A DNA stretch of 53,874 nt. Origin: Kordiimonadaceae bacterium UBA4441 (GTDB lineage Bacteria; Pseudomonadota; Alphaproteobacteria; Sphingomonadales; Emcibacteraceae). The position numbers were made by a program, and so were the translations under genes. The notes beneath the pieces were generated by a model. That model did no database searches and was not told the DNA's origin. It saw only the letters and a program-made list of their open reading frames with translations. Below, in pieces: positions 45,013 to 53,444 of this stretch. How positions within the stretch are numbered: the stretch's first letter is position 1; the number at the start of each line of letters is the position of its first letter. The stretch is from assembly GCA_002390425.1 (NCBI GenBank), contig DGPL01000038.1:14700-68573 (forward strand), written 5' to 3'.

Positions 45013-46623
45013 TTATCCTTGGCCAACACGCTTATCAAGTTCAGCCATTGTGTGCCATGCGGCTTCAATGGCGCCGACCATCCACCCGCTATGAACGGTT
45101 GAGATATTATTACCCGTAAAGAGTACTCTTTTTTCGCCTTTTAGGATAGTTGGCATTTGACGGCTTCTTTTACGGTTTGTCCATGTTACCCACCCACCAA
45201 GATGATATTTATGTCGGTGCCAGGCAATGCTCATGGCTTCACCGTTAAAGTTTTCCTTGAAATTGCTTGGATGAATTTTCTCACCGGCATTTAAGGCAAA
45301 TTGCGTGCGATCTTTGATGCTTAAATTACTTAGTTTTGCGGCTTCACCGCCCCAAATGTAAGAACCAAGTAACACACCAGGTTTATTACTGTGCAAATCG
45401 GACGACGGGTAAGCCGTTAAACTGTGCCCCGGAATATTGGTTAATGAAGCGCCGCCATAAATCATGTCATCCTGTTCCCAGAAGCGGCGTTTCATTTGTA
45501 ACCCTTGTTTAAATGCGGGCGTGCCAGCAGGGGATTTTAGCGAGTTTAAAAGATCCTTATTGAAATTATTTTTAATTTTTGTCACAACTGGAAATTGGAT
45601 TGATGAAATACAATAATCACCAGTTGCGGTGCTTAATTCACCAGTTTCAGTATTTTTATAATCTATTTTTACACCATCATCGGTGTGTGTGATTTCTGTG
45701 ACTTCTGAATTTAATTTCACAACCCCGTTTGGAAGGTTTTTATAGAGAGCCATGGCGATTTGATCCATGCCACCAACGGGTTGGAACATGACGACAGGAT
45801 GATCTTCGTTTTCATTGCGGCGGCCAACGGGCATATTAAATATTTCCGTTAATGAATAAATGTCGGAATATTTACCAAAATCCATGCCTGCACCGGGATA
45901 ATTGCTAAATCCGCGTATTTGATTTGGTCTATAGTTTAAGTCTTTGCGACTAAGTAGACCTGTATTCGCTAAATGTTCGATCAATCTTTCTTTGTCTTCT
46001 TGATTAATGACATCATCAAGGCTGCCTTTATTTATGGCTTTGGCGAGTAATTCTTCTACATGGCCTTCGCGGTCATAATCAACATCACCTTGACGGACAG
46101 GTACACCATTAAGCGCACCATCAATATTTTCAGCATAATAATAAGCCATGGGTGATTTATTAATTAATGGCTCAAGTTTTACACCCAATGTATGGCAGTA
46201 ATGTAGGGTAGGGAGATGCTGTGCGGGAATGCGCCACGGGCCATAGTTGAAATATTGACCCTCTTTAAAATTACAGACTTGTTTTTCACCGTTTTCTTCT
46301 TGAATAACCGATCCTTTGCGTGCGGATTTACAGCGTCCGCCTACAAGATTTTCTGCTTCAAGGATTTCAACGTCATATCCTTTTTTGCTCATTTCAAGTG
46401 CGATAATCATTCCAGAAAGGCCCGCGCCCAATATAACAAGTTTTTTACCCTTACCATCACTGCTTAATTTTGGCGGCGCTTTTGATGTGGAGGCACTTGC
46501 GAGGTCCCATCCTTGCATGGCCGTAAAAACCGCAGCGGAACCACCAACCATACCAATGGACTTTAACAGCTGTCTTTTGCTGACTTTAATATCCTGATCT
46601 TGATGTGTTTTTATGATCGTCAT
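45013..46623 (-). CDS. FAD-dependent amine oxidase, Tat-type (copy 4 of 6)
   Basis: A 536-residue paralogue, intact. The signal is Ser-Lys-Arg-Gln-Leu-Leu-Lys-Ser-Ile-Gly followed by Met-Val-Gly-Gly-Ser-Ala-Ala. FAD motifs are Gly-Ala-Gly-Leu-Ser-Gly, Gly-Gly-Arg-Cys and Val-Gly-Gly-Met-Asp; the C-terminus has Gly-Trp-Met-Val-Gly-Ala-Ile-Glu-Ala-Ala-Trp. Export would be after folding with FAD, as Tat substrates usually are. The ATG has an AAGGAG site. A terminator lies upstream between this gene and copy 5, so it probably has its own promoter. Confidence 0.87.
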   Translation of the reverse strand: MTIIKTHQDQDIKVSKRQLLKSIGMVGGSAAVFTAMQGWDLASASTSKAPPKLSSDGKGKKLVILGAGLSGMIIALEMSKKGYDVEILEAENLVGGRCKSARKGSVIQEENGEKQVCNFKEGQYFNYGPWRIPAQHLPTLHYCHTLGVKLEPLINKSPMAYYYAENIDGALNGVPVRQGDVDYDREGHVEELLAKAINKGSLDDVINQEDKERLIEHLANTGLLSRKDLNYRPNQIRGFSNYPGAGMDFGKYSDIYSLTEIFNMPVGRRNENEDHPVVMFQPVGGMDQIAMALYKNLPNGVVKLNSEVTEITHTDDGVKIDYKNTETGELSTATGDYCISSIQFPVVTKIKNNFNKDLLNSLKSPAGTPAFKQGLQMKRRFWEQDDMIYGGASLTNIPGHSLTAYPSSDLHSNKPGVLLGSYIWGGEAAKLSNLSIKDRTQFALNAGEKIHPSNFKENFNGEAMSIAWHRHKYHLGGWVTWTNRKRSRQMPTILKGEKRVLFTGNNISTVHSGWMVGAIEAAWHTMAELDKRVGQG

Positions 46624-46720
46624 TATAGTGCTCCTTAGAAATAATTGGGCGGAGCTTAACTGAGTTTTTATTTAATAGCCAGCGCTGATTTATACGCTTG
46701 TACAATTGTGATTTAGGTAT

Positions 46721-46748
46721 AAAAAAGCCGGGTACTATTCCCGGCTTT
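46721..46748 (-). terminator. Rho-independent terminator after oxidase copy 5
   Basis: A perfect 9-bp GC-rich stem (46724-46732 with 46740-46748) with a 7-base loop is followed on the minus strand by six U residues. It lies 21 bases after the stop of copy 5 and ends that transcript before copy 4. Confidence 0.85.
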
Positions 46749-46768
46749 ACTTTAGGTATTTATTAGTT

Positions 46769-48379
46769 TTAAATCTTTGCGACGCGCTTATCAAATTCAG
46801 CAATCATATGCCATGCGCCTTCGATTGCGCCCGTCATCCAAGCACTATGATATGGTGAAACTCCACCACCAGAGAAGATAACGCGTTTTTCACCTTTAAT
46901 GATATTTGGAACATGTTTTCTGCGTTGACGGTTACTGCGGTAACTTGATGCGCCACCAAGGGAATATTTATCCTTGTGCCAGCTCATTGAAATGGCTTGT
47001 CCATTGAAATGTTTTCTAAATTTACCCGGGTGTAGTTTTTCGCCACACATAAGCGCATGTTCAATACGTTCTGCGATTGTTGCATTGGATAGCTCAACAC
47101 TTCCGCCACCAAATTTATAATTGGCAAGCATCACGTCACCTTGTTTACCGAACATATTCGATGACGGATAGGATGTTTGGAAATGACCGTCAATGTCTGA
47201 ATAAGATGACCCACCATAAATCATTTCATCTTCTTCCCAGAAACGGCGTGTTAATTGCAATCCAATTTTATATGCAGGGGAGCTTGTTGCACTTTTAAGG
47301 GCATCTTTAATTTCATCACTGAAATTATTTTCAATACCGTTAAGAACAGAAAATGGAATGGTAGAAATGATATAATCCGCTTTGATTGTTGTGGTGCGAC
47401 CATTTTTTGTGTTTTCATAGGTCACAACAACTTCATCATCATTATGTTGAATATTTGTGACTTCGGAATTAAATTTAATTGTACCGCGCTTAAGTGTTTT
47501 TTCCATCGCGAATGGGATTTGATCCATTCCACCTTTTGCTTGGAACATTACACCCGGATGATCTGCGGTAGCCCAACGTGTGCCAAGTTTAACTTTCAAG
47601 AGTTCTGCCATTTCAATGGGTTCTGAAAGCGCACCAGCATCAAGGGCGGTACCGGGGTAACTATCAAGATTATAACCACGTGCACGGTTTGCGCGGTAGT
47701 TTAATTCTTTACGGTCGAGTAGTCCCGTTGAAGTAAGATATTCAAGAAGACGTTCTTTATCTTCTGGGCCAAAATGATCATCCAATGCACCACTGTTCGC
47801 TGCTTTTGCAAGGAGTTCCTGAACATTACCAGCTCGGTCAACATCGACCTCAACTTGACGGATATGTTTTCCTTTTAGAGGGCCTTCAACTTTTTCACTA
47901 TAATAATATGCATGAACGGATTTATTGACCATTGGTTCAAGTTCAACACCAAGTTCACGACAATAGTAAATCACTGCTCTATGTTCCGCAGGAATTCGCC
48001 ATGGACCAATATTTAGATATTGACCATGTTCAAAGTTACATTCTTGGCGTTCGCCGCCAATTTCCTGAATGACTTTCCCTTTTCTTGCGGATTGTGCACG
48101 GCCACCGGCATGATCACGGGCTTCAATAATTTCAACTTTATAGCCCTTTTTACGCAGTTCCATGGCAGTCACAAGACCGGAAAGTCCCGCGCCAAGAATA
48201 ACGACTTTTTTGCCTTTTCCTTCTGTTGAAAGCTCTGGCGGTTCTTCAAGGGCAGACGCATGCCCTATTTCAAGGCCAGTCATGGCCGTATATAGTGCTG
48301 CAGATCCCCCGATCATGCCGATTTTTTGAAGAAAGTCACGTTTGCTGATGCCAGCGAAATCATTAAGTTGATTAGTCAT
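46769..48379 (-). CDS. FAD-dependent amine oxidase, Tat-type (copy 5 of 6)
   Basis: A 536-residue paralogue, intact. The signal is Ser-Lys-Arg-Asp-Phe-Leu-Gln-Lys-Ile-Gly, then Gly-Gly-Ser-Ala-Ala. The FAD loop is Gly-Ala-Gly-Leu-Ser-Gly and the next motif is Gly-Gly-Arg-Ala, where copies 1-4 have Gly-Gly-Arg-Cys. A Lys replaces Val in Lys-Gly-Gly-Met-Asp, a difference shared with copy 6. These residues lie close to the flavin in known structures of the family, so specificity may differ. A GGGAAC ribosome site precedes the ATG and the terminator at 46721-46748 ends the unit. Confidence 0.87.
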   Translation of the reverse strand: MTNQLNDFAGISKRDFLQKIGMIGGSAALYTAMTGLEIGHASALEEPPELSTEGKGKKVVILGAGLSGLVTAMELRKKGYKVEIIEARDHAGGRAQSARKGKVIQEIGGERQECNFEHGQYLNIGPWRIPAEHRAVIYYCRELGVELEPMVNKSVHAYYYSEKVEGPLKGKHIRQVEVDVDRAGNVQELLAKAANSGALDDHFGPEDKERLLEYLTSTGLLDRKELNYRANRARGYNLDSYPGTALDAGALSEPIEMAELLKVKLGTRWATADHPGVMFQAKGGMDQIPFAMEKTLKRGTIKFNSEVTNIQHNDDEVVVTYENTKNGRTTTIKADYIISTIPFSVLNGIENNFSDEIKDALKSATSSPAYKIGLQLTRRFWEEDEMIYGGSSYSDIDGHFQTSYPSSNMFGKQGDVMLANYKFGGGSVELSNATIAERIEHALMCGEKLHPGKFRKHFNGQAISMSWHKDKYSLGGASSYRSNRQRRKHVPNIIKGEKRVIFSGGGVSPYHSAWMTGAIEGAWHMIAEFDKRVAKI

Positions 48380-48488
48380 AAATTGTTCCCAAAATTAGTC
48401 CCGTATATTTTAGAAAACCCTTTAACACAATTGATATAACATAACAATAAAATTTTTGTAATTTTTTGTGATTAATATTGTTTAGGAG

Positions 48489-48923
48489 TTAGAGTGAAAT
48501 TTCCATATGGATTTGATGCATTCCCGGACCCCAACCATTTTCAATTTCAGAGATGATTTTAGCACCATGTTTTTCAAAAAACTTGAAGGCCACATGACTG
48601 GTGGCGATTTGTATTGTTTTAATGTTTAACGCGGATGCTTGATTAAAAACATCCTGCATGATTTGGGTTCCTAACCCTAATCCTTGTGCCGAAGGATCAA
48701 GTAATATCCATTGAAGGCGGCAGTCTTTATTTTCTTTTTCATAAAGACCAAAAGCGCCGACGACATTGTCATTATGAATGCATACACGGTAGCCATCGGC
48801 ATATTCTTCTAGAAATTCGATTAAATCATCGCGTTCATTGGGCGCAAAAAAATCAGGACAGTTCTTATCAAAAATAGAAAGGACGGCCGTTTTATCGGCC
48901 GCCCTATAAGAAATTATATTCAT
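48489..48923 (-). CDS. GNAT-family N-acetyltransferase within the oxidase array
   Basis: A 144-residue acetyltransferase: Leu-Gln-Trp-Ile-Leu-Leu-Asp-Pro leads into the acetyl-CoA loop Gln-Gly-Leu-Gly-Leu-Gly, and Phe-Lys-Phe-Phe-Glu-Lys-His-Gly-Ala follows near the C-terminus. The start is ATG 48923; a longer frame reaching back to 49127 only overlaps the end of copy 6 and is not real coding. It begins 4 bases after the stop of copy 6, so the two are cotranscribed. N-acetylation of the amine handled by the oxidase, or of a related toxic amine, is possible but only inferred. Confidence 0.8.
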   Translation of the reverse strand: MNIISYRAADKTAVLSIFDKNCPDFFAPNERDDLIEFLEEYADGYRVCIHNDNVVGAFGLYEKENKDCRLQWILLDPSAQGLGLGTQIMQDVFNQASALNIKTIQIATSHVAFKFFEKHGAKIISEIENGWGPGMHQIHMEISL

Positions 48924-48927
48924 GGTA

Positions 48928-50514
48928 TTAAATATTTGCTGCGCGTTTATCCAGTTCAGCAATTGTGATCCATGCACCTTCGATCGCGCCGGCCATCCAA
49001 CCGGAAAGACGAGGGGAGATACAATCACCAGAGAAGAGAACGCGGTTTTGACCTTTAAGGATTGTTGGTAGCTTTTTAATGCTATCGCCGCGCCAGCTTG
49101 ACCAACCGGATTTATTGTATTTTTCATCCTGCCATACTAGGCCGGCTGCTTTACCGTTGAAGTTTTCACGGTATTGACCCGGATGAACTTTTTCACCAAT
49201 TGAAAGGGCATATTCAATTTTTTCATTCATTGACATGCCGCTGAAATTGGTTGAGAGACCACCAAAGAGGTATGAGCCCAGAATAACACCACCGTTAGTA
49301 CCATGAAGATCAGCAGACGGATAGGCAATGTTACCGGCCATACTGGTTGTTGAGATACCACCATAAATCATGTCTTCTGTTTCCCAGAAACGATTTTTCA
49401 TTTGAAGACCGAATTTTGCAACTTGGCTTGGTGCCGGCGTTTTCATTGCGTCAATAATATCAGCACTGAAATCATTGTCGATTTCTGTGACAACTGCGTA
49501 AGGAATAGTTGAAATTAAGAAATCACCCGTGGTTGTCATTTCCGCGCCGCTCATCGTGTCTTTATAATTGATGGAGACACCATTTTCAGATTGTGAAATT
49601 TTGGTGACTTCTTTGTTAAGTTTCATGATCCCTCTCGGAAGAGCATCACGAAGGGCGAATGAAATTTGATCCATGCCGCCTTTTGCTTGGAACATACAGG
49701 TTGGGTGATCCGATGTTAGTTCACGTGCGGCCATATTCATATTCAATAGATCACTTAATTCATATGGATCAGAAAGTGTACCGTAATTATCCCCGCCACC
49801 TTTATATGATGAGTAACCACGAATTTGGTTAGCTTGATATTCAAATGTTTCAGCATTAATTAAACCCATGCCTTTTAAATAGGTAAGAAGTTTTTCAATG
49901 TCTTCTGCGGTTAGCATATCATCTAGTGCACCACCAGCGGCACATTTTGCAAGAAGTTCAGCCACATGACCTTTACGGTCGGCTTCCAGATGTATTCTAC
50001 GAACACGTTTATTGTTAAGAGGGCCTTCAATATTATCCGCATATAGATAACTTTGTGAGCTATGGTTTAGCATTACTTCAAGTTCAACACCGAGCGTACG
50101 GCAATAATGAAGCGTTGAATGATGCTGTCCTGGAATACGCCAAGCGCCGTGGTTTAAATACTGACCATGGTCGAAGTCACATGTGTGTGTTGTGCCGTCT
50201 GCATGGGTTATTTTTGTACCTTTACGTGAACAGCTTGTACGTCCGCCAGCGAAGTCACGGGCTTCAAGTAGTTCAACTTCGTATCCTTTTTTGCTTAGTT
50301 CAAGAGCAGAAACCATACCAGCAAGACCAGCACCAAGAATGACGACCTTCTTACCATTACCGCCTGTGTGTAACATTGGTGGTTCTTTTGCATCAGATGA
50401 AAGTGCATGTTGAAAACCGCTCATGGCTGTCATAACGGCCGCTGAGCCGCCGATCATACCGATGGTATGTAGAAAGTCTCGTTTTGTTATTATTTTATTA
50501 TTTTGATCAGTCAT
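48928..50514 (-). CDS. FAD-dependent amine oxidase, Tat-type (copy 6 of 6)
   Basis: A 528-residue paralogue and the first in transcription order. The signal is Thr-Lys-Arg-Asp-Phe-Leu-His-Thr-Ile-Gly with Gly-Gly-Ser-Ala-Ala after it. FAD motifs are Gly-Ala-Gly-Leu-Ala-Gly and Gly-Gly-Arg-Thr; the C-terminus has Gly-Trp-Met-Ala-Gly-Ala-Ile-Glu-Gly-Ala-Trp. It is slightly shorter than the others, partly in the Trp-rich region before the C-terminal motif (Gly-Trp-Ser-Ser-Trp-Arg). The ATG has a GAGGAG site and a promoter-like sequence lies 28-57 bases upstream. Confidence 0.87.
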   Translation of the reverse strand: MTDQNNKIITKRDFLHTIGMIGGSAAVMTAMSGFQHALSSDAKEPPMLHTGGNGKKVVILGAGLAGMVSALELSKKGYEVELLEARDFAGGRTSCSRKGTKITHADGTTHTCDFDHGQYLNHGAWRIPGQHHSTLHYCRTLGVELEVMLNHSSQSYLYADNIEGPLNNKRVRRIHLEADRKGHVAELLAKCAAGGALDDMLTAEDIEKLLTYLKGMGLINAETFEYQANQIRGYSSYKGGGDNYGTLSDPYELSDLLNMNMAARELTSDHPTCMFQAKGGMDQISFALRDALPRGIMKLNKEVTKISQSENGVSINYKDTMSGAEMTTTGDFLISTIPYAVVTEIDNDFSADIIDAMKTPAPSQVAKFGLQMKNRFWETEDMIYGGISTTSMAGNIAYPSADLHGTNGGVILGSYLFGGLSTNFSGMSMNEKIEYALSIGEKVHPGQYRENFNGKAAGLVWQDEKYNKSGWSSWRGDSIKKLPTILKGQNRVLFSGDCISPRLSGWMAGAIEGAWITIAELDKRAANI

Positions 50515-50541
50515 TATCTGCTCCTCTATATTTAAGTTATA

Positions 50542-50571
50542 ATATAACTACAATCATACATGGTTTGTCAA
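50542..50571 (-). promoter_or_regulatory. Sigma-70-like promoter for oxidase copy 6
   Basis: On the minus strand a consensus TTGACA (50566-50571) is followed after 18 bases by TTATAT (50542-50547). A 13-base palindrome GTTATATTATAAC overlaps the minus 10, which could serve as an operator. Confidence 0.5.
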
Positions 50572-50590
50572 ATTTAATTATCGCGGGGAC

Positions 50591-50620
50591 TTGTCAGTTT
50601 TGCTGATACGCTGCTATGAT
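50591..50620 (+). promoter_or_regulatory. Sigma-70-like promoter for the M19 dipeptidase genes
   Basis: TTGTCA (50591-50596) and TATGAT (50615-50620) are 18 bases apart, 31 bases before the first M19 gene. With the leftward promoter at 50542-50571 this makes a compact divergent control region between the oxidase and M19 genes. Confidence 0.6.
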
Positions 50621-50651
50621 CACATAAACACAAAATAACGGGAGAAAAAAA

Positions 50652-51722
50652 ATGGATAGAAGACAGTTTCTAGCGGGGGCCGCTGCGCTGCCGATGATGG
50701 CAAGTTTACCAAATTTATCAATGGCTGAAGCACACGGGAAACCTTGGAATGGTAAGTCGCTTATATTTGATGCGATGGGTGAACTCCGTGATGTTTATGA
50801 TAACAGCTTGGTTGAAGAAATGCTTGAAGCGGGCATGCGTTCAATTTGCATTACATTATGTGACCCTAAAGTACAGGAACAGGAAGCCTATGATCTTACG
50901 ATGGAATGGGTTTTAAAATATAATGAATTCCTTGATCGTAAGAATCAATATTATATGCGTACAACAACGGTGAAGGATATTGCAAAAGCACGTGCGGAAG
51001 GGAAGATGGCTGTTTTCTATTTAACGCAGAATTCTACCCATTTCCGTCGCAACCTTGATAATGTAGATATCTTCTATAATTTGGGACTTAGATCATCACA
51101 AATTACTTATAACCATCAAAACTGGGCCGGGGCTGGTTGTGAAGAACCAAATGGTTCTGGATTGACCGTTTTTGGTCATGAACTTGTCGAAAAGATGAAT
51201 GACATCGGCATGCTTGTGGATATCAGTCATTCAAACGAAGCCACGATGATGGATACGGTCGATGCATCGAAAGAGCCGATTATTATTTCCCATTCATGTT
51301 GTAAGGATTTATATGATCATCCCCGAAATGTACCTGATAGAATTATGAAACGGTGCGCTGAAAAAGGTGGTGTAATGGGTATCACGCAAATGCGCCCGTT
51401 TGTGACCACCGATCAAAATACACAAATTTATGTGGATCATATTATGCATGCGATCAATGTGATGGGAATTGATCATGTTTGTATCGGTTCTGATCGTGAC
51501 CATAGGCGTTTAACTATGAGTGAAGAATATATCGCGGAGCTAATCCGGGAAGAAGGACACATCAATCCGGCTGAATACCCGCTTTATTTCGAAGATCTTA
51601 ATGGCCCACGTCGCATGGAATGGATTTGGGACAACTTAGCCGCACGTGGTCTTTCAGAGGGGCAGCTTGAAAAAGTTATTGGGATTAATGTTTATAATTT
51701 ATATGAGCAGATTATCGGGTAA
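50652..51722 (+). CDS. Tat-exported M19 dipeptidase-like protein (copy 1)
   Basis: A 356-residue protein of the membrane (renal) dipeptidase family, with a classical Tat signal Met-Asp-Arg-Arg-Gln-Phe-Leu-Ala-Gly-Ala. The later metal histidines are kept, His193 in Val-Asp-Ile-Ser-His and His214 in Ile-Ser-His-Ser, as is Asp281 in Gly-Ser-Asp-Arg-Asp. The usual first motif Asp-Gly-His-x-Asp reads Asp40-Ala-Met-Gly-Glu44, and the region of the bridging glutamate reads Thr-Gln-Asn-Ser. Normal dipeptidase chemistry is therefore doubtful. Ribosome site GGGAG; own promoter upstream. It is read away from the oxidases. Confidence 0.8.
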   Translation: MDRRQFLAGAAALPMMASLPNLSMAEAHGKPWNGKSLIFDAMGELRDVYDNSLVEEMLEAGMRSICITLCDPKVQEQEAYDLTMEWVLKYNEFLDRKNQYYMRTTTVKDIAKARAEGKMAVFYLTQNSTHFRRNLDNVDIFYNLGLRSSQITYNHQNWAGAGCEEPNGSGLTVFGHELVEKMNDIGMLVDISHSNEATMMDTVDASKEPIIISHSCCKDLYDHPRNVPDRIMKRCAEKGGVMGITQMRPFVTTDQNTQIYVDHIMHAINVMGIDHVCIGSDRDHRRLTMSEEYIAELIREEGHINPAEYPLYFEDLNGPRRMEWIWDNLAARGLSEGQLEKVIGINVYNLYEQIIG

Positions 51723-51755
51723 TTTCGATAACCACTGATTATTCATCATAATTTT

Positions 51756-51785
51756 AAAAGGCGTTCTTGATGGACGCCTTTTTTT
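51756..51785 (+). terminator. Rho-independent terminator between the two M19 genes
   Basis: An 11-bp stem with one G-U pair (51756-51766 with 51772-51782), a 5-base loop and a run of seven U residues (51779-51785) end the first M19 transcript. The second copy therefore probably needs its own promoter or read-through. Confidence 0.85.
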
Positions 51786-51826
51786 CATTTAGGGTGGTGC
51801 CATAAAAATATATGGGAGAACACATT

Positions 51827-52951
51827 ATGGATAGAAGAAAATTTTTAGCGGGCGCATCGGCCTTAACGGCAGCGGCTTCAATGCCAAGTTTTTCATTTGC
51901 ACAGACGGCAAGTGATCCGAATTTTACACCGGCACTTGTTGGTAAACCATGGGATCCGGTTCGTAACGCCATGGTATTTGATGCCATGGGTGAAATCCGC
52001 GATACATTCACAGATGAACTCATTGAAGAAATTCTTTCGGCGGGTATGCGCGCGATTGCGGTAACTTGCGGTAATCCAAGACAGCAAAATCAATCGGTTG
52101 AACAGAATTATCAATCAGCGTTAGAGGAAATGCTGTGGTTTGACCGTCATATCGCAGAGAAATCAAAATATTATCTTAAAGCGACAAAAACTGCTGATAT
52201 TGACCGCGCGCGCAAAGAAGGCAAGCTTGCGATTTTTTACTTAACGCAAAATTCGGAGCATTTTATGCATGATTTGGATAATGTGGATGCATTTTATGCA
52301 GTTGGTCAACGCGTTTGCCAATTAACTTACAACTACCAAAATATGGCGGGTTCAGGATGTATGGAGCGTCATGGATCTGGTATATCACGCTTTGGCGCGG
52401 AATTGATTGAAAAGCTCAACGAGCGGGAAATGATGATTGATTTAAGTCATGCGAATGTTCAAACGACACTTGATGCCATAGATATTTCTGAAAAACCAAT
52501 CCAAATTTCACATACTTGTTGTTATGATGTTAGCCCGAACCCACGAGCAATGCCGGATGAGGTTCTGAAAAACCTCGCTGATAAGGGCGGTGTTGCCGGG
52601 ATGACACAAATTAGGACCTTTATGACGTTAGAACGGTTTGGCATGGTTGGTATTTATTTCGATCATATTATGCATGCAATTAATGTGATGGGCATTGACC
52701 ATGTTGGGGTTGGGTCGGACCGTGATCATCGCCGCCTTGAAGTGACGCCGGAATATCTTGATGAAATGCAGCGCGAGCAGGGGCCACTTTTTGATGTTCG
52801 CCGTGTACCTCTTTATTTCGAAGAGCTTAATTCGCCAAGACGCATGGAAGTGATTTGGGATGAGCTTATAAAACGTGGACTTTCTGAGGATGATGCAGAG
52901 AAAGTTACAGGGTTGAATTTCTATAATCATTATAAAAATTTGATTGGATAG
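51827..52951 (+). CDS. Tat-exported M19 dipeptidase-like protein (copy 2)
   Basis: A 374-residue paralogue. I start it at ATG 51827, which gives the Tat signal Met-Asp-Arg-Arg-Lys-Phe-Leu-Ala-Gly and has a GGGAG site; the in-frame ATG at 51812 would put five residues ahead of it. The first motif is again Asp-Ala-Met-Gly-Glu and the bridging region is Thr-Gln-Asn-Ser, so the altered site is shared. His in Ile-Asp-Leu-Ser-His, His in Ile-Ser-His-Thr and Gly-Ser-Asp-Arg-Asp-His are kept. A Cys-Cys pair after the second histidine is conserved between both copies. Confidence 0.82.
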   Translation: MDRRKFLAGASALTAAASMPSFSFAQTASDPNFTPALVGKPWDPVRNAMVFDAMGEIRDTFTDELIEEILSAGMRAIAVTCGNPRQQNQSVEQNYQSALEEMLWFDRHIAEKSKYYLKATKTADIDRARKEGKLAIFYLTQNSEHFMHDLDNVDAFYAVGQRVCQLTYNYQNMAGSGCMERHGSGISRFGAELIEKLNEREMMIDLSHANVQTTLDAIDISEKPIQISHTCCYDVSPNPRAMPDEVLKNLADKGGVAGMTQIRTFMTLERFGMVGIYFDHIMHAINVMGIDHVGVGSDRDHRRLEVTPEYLDEMQREQGPLFDVRRVPLYFEELNSPRRMEVIWDELIKRGLSEDDAEKVTGLNFYNHYKNLIG

Positions 52952-52972
52952 CCAGTGTCGTAGCCATTTTTT

Positions 52973-53006
52973 AAAAGCAATGATGAGTTTATCACTGCTT
53001 TTTGTT
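52973..53006 (+). terminator. Probable terminator after the second M19 gene
   Basis: An imperfect stem (52973-52984 pairing with 52991-53002, one A-C mismatch) is followed by a U-rich run with interruptions. It lies 22 bases after the stop codon. The remaining interval to 53165 is AT-rich with no other feature that I can support. Confidence 0.6.
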
Positions 53007-53165
53007 TACATTGTCAACATTAATTGAGGGGCTAAATACCTAAAGGCACTGATAATTTCATAATAAATATTCCTCCAATTGATAATCATTATTATAAACC
53101 AAAAGCATTATCCAAATTTCATCTGAAAATCAAGTTAACAATACGTTCATTTTGTGGTCATTTTT

Positions 53166-53444
53166 CTAACGATTTGAAATGATTTCTTCTAACGTCTTTA
53201 TATGACTTTTAAATGCCTTGCGTCCCTTGCTTGTAAGGCTAAGGCTGGTTCGCTGTCGGGTGCCAACTTTATGTTTGTGCTGTTTTAAATATCCTTCACC
53301 TTCTAATTTAGAAAGATGCTTTGAAAGCACAGAATCACTCACATTTAGATGATCACGCAATAATTGAAATTCGGCCATTTCGAGTGGGGCGAGAAAAGCG
53401 CAAATTTGTAATCGGTTTGGAGCATGGATGATAGGATCAAGCAT
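53166..53444 (-). CDS. Winged-helix transcriptional regulator (HTH_34/MarR-like)
   Basis: A 92-residue winged-helix protein: Ala-Pro-Asn-Arg-Leu-Gln-Ile-Cys at the start, the helix-turn-helix Leu-Asn-Val-Ser-Asp-Ser-Val-Leu-Ser-Lys-His-Leu, then a basic wing with Arg-Gln-Arg-Thr. This matches the short one-domain regulators related to MarR/ArsR that usually sit beside a membrane-protein gene. Its start overlaps the end of that gene by 8 bases. It probably regulates its own operon; a ligand is not apparent. Confidence 0.82.
   Translation of the reverse strand: MLDPIIHAPNRLQICAFLAPLEMAEFQLLRDHLNVSDSVLSKHLSKLEGEGYLKQHKHKVGTRQRTSLSLTSKGRKAFKSHIKTLEEIISNR

Noticed and set aside
48924..49127. N-terminal extension of the GNAT gene into oxidase copy 6
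   Set aside because: The extension lies entirely over the well-conserved end of the oxidase in another frame; GNAT homology begins at ATG 48923.
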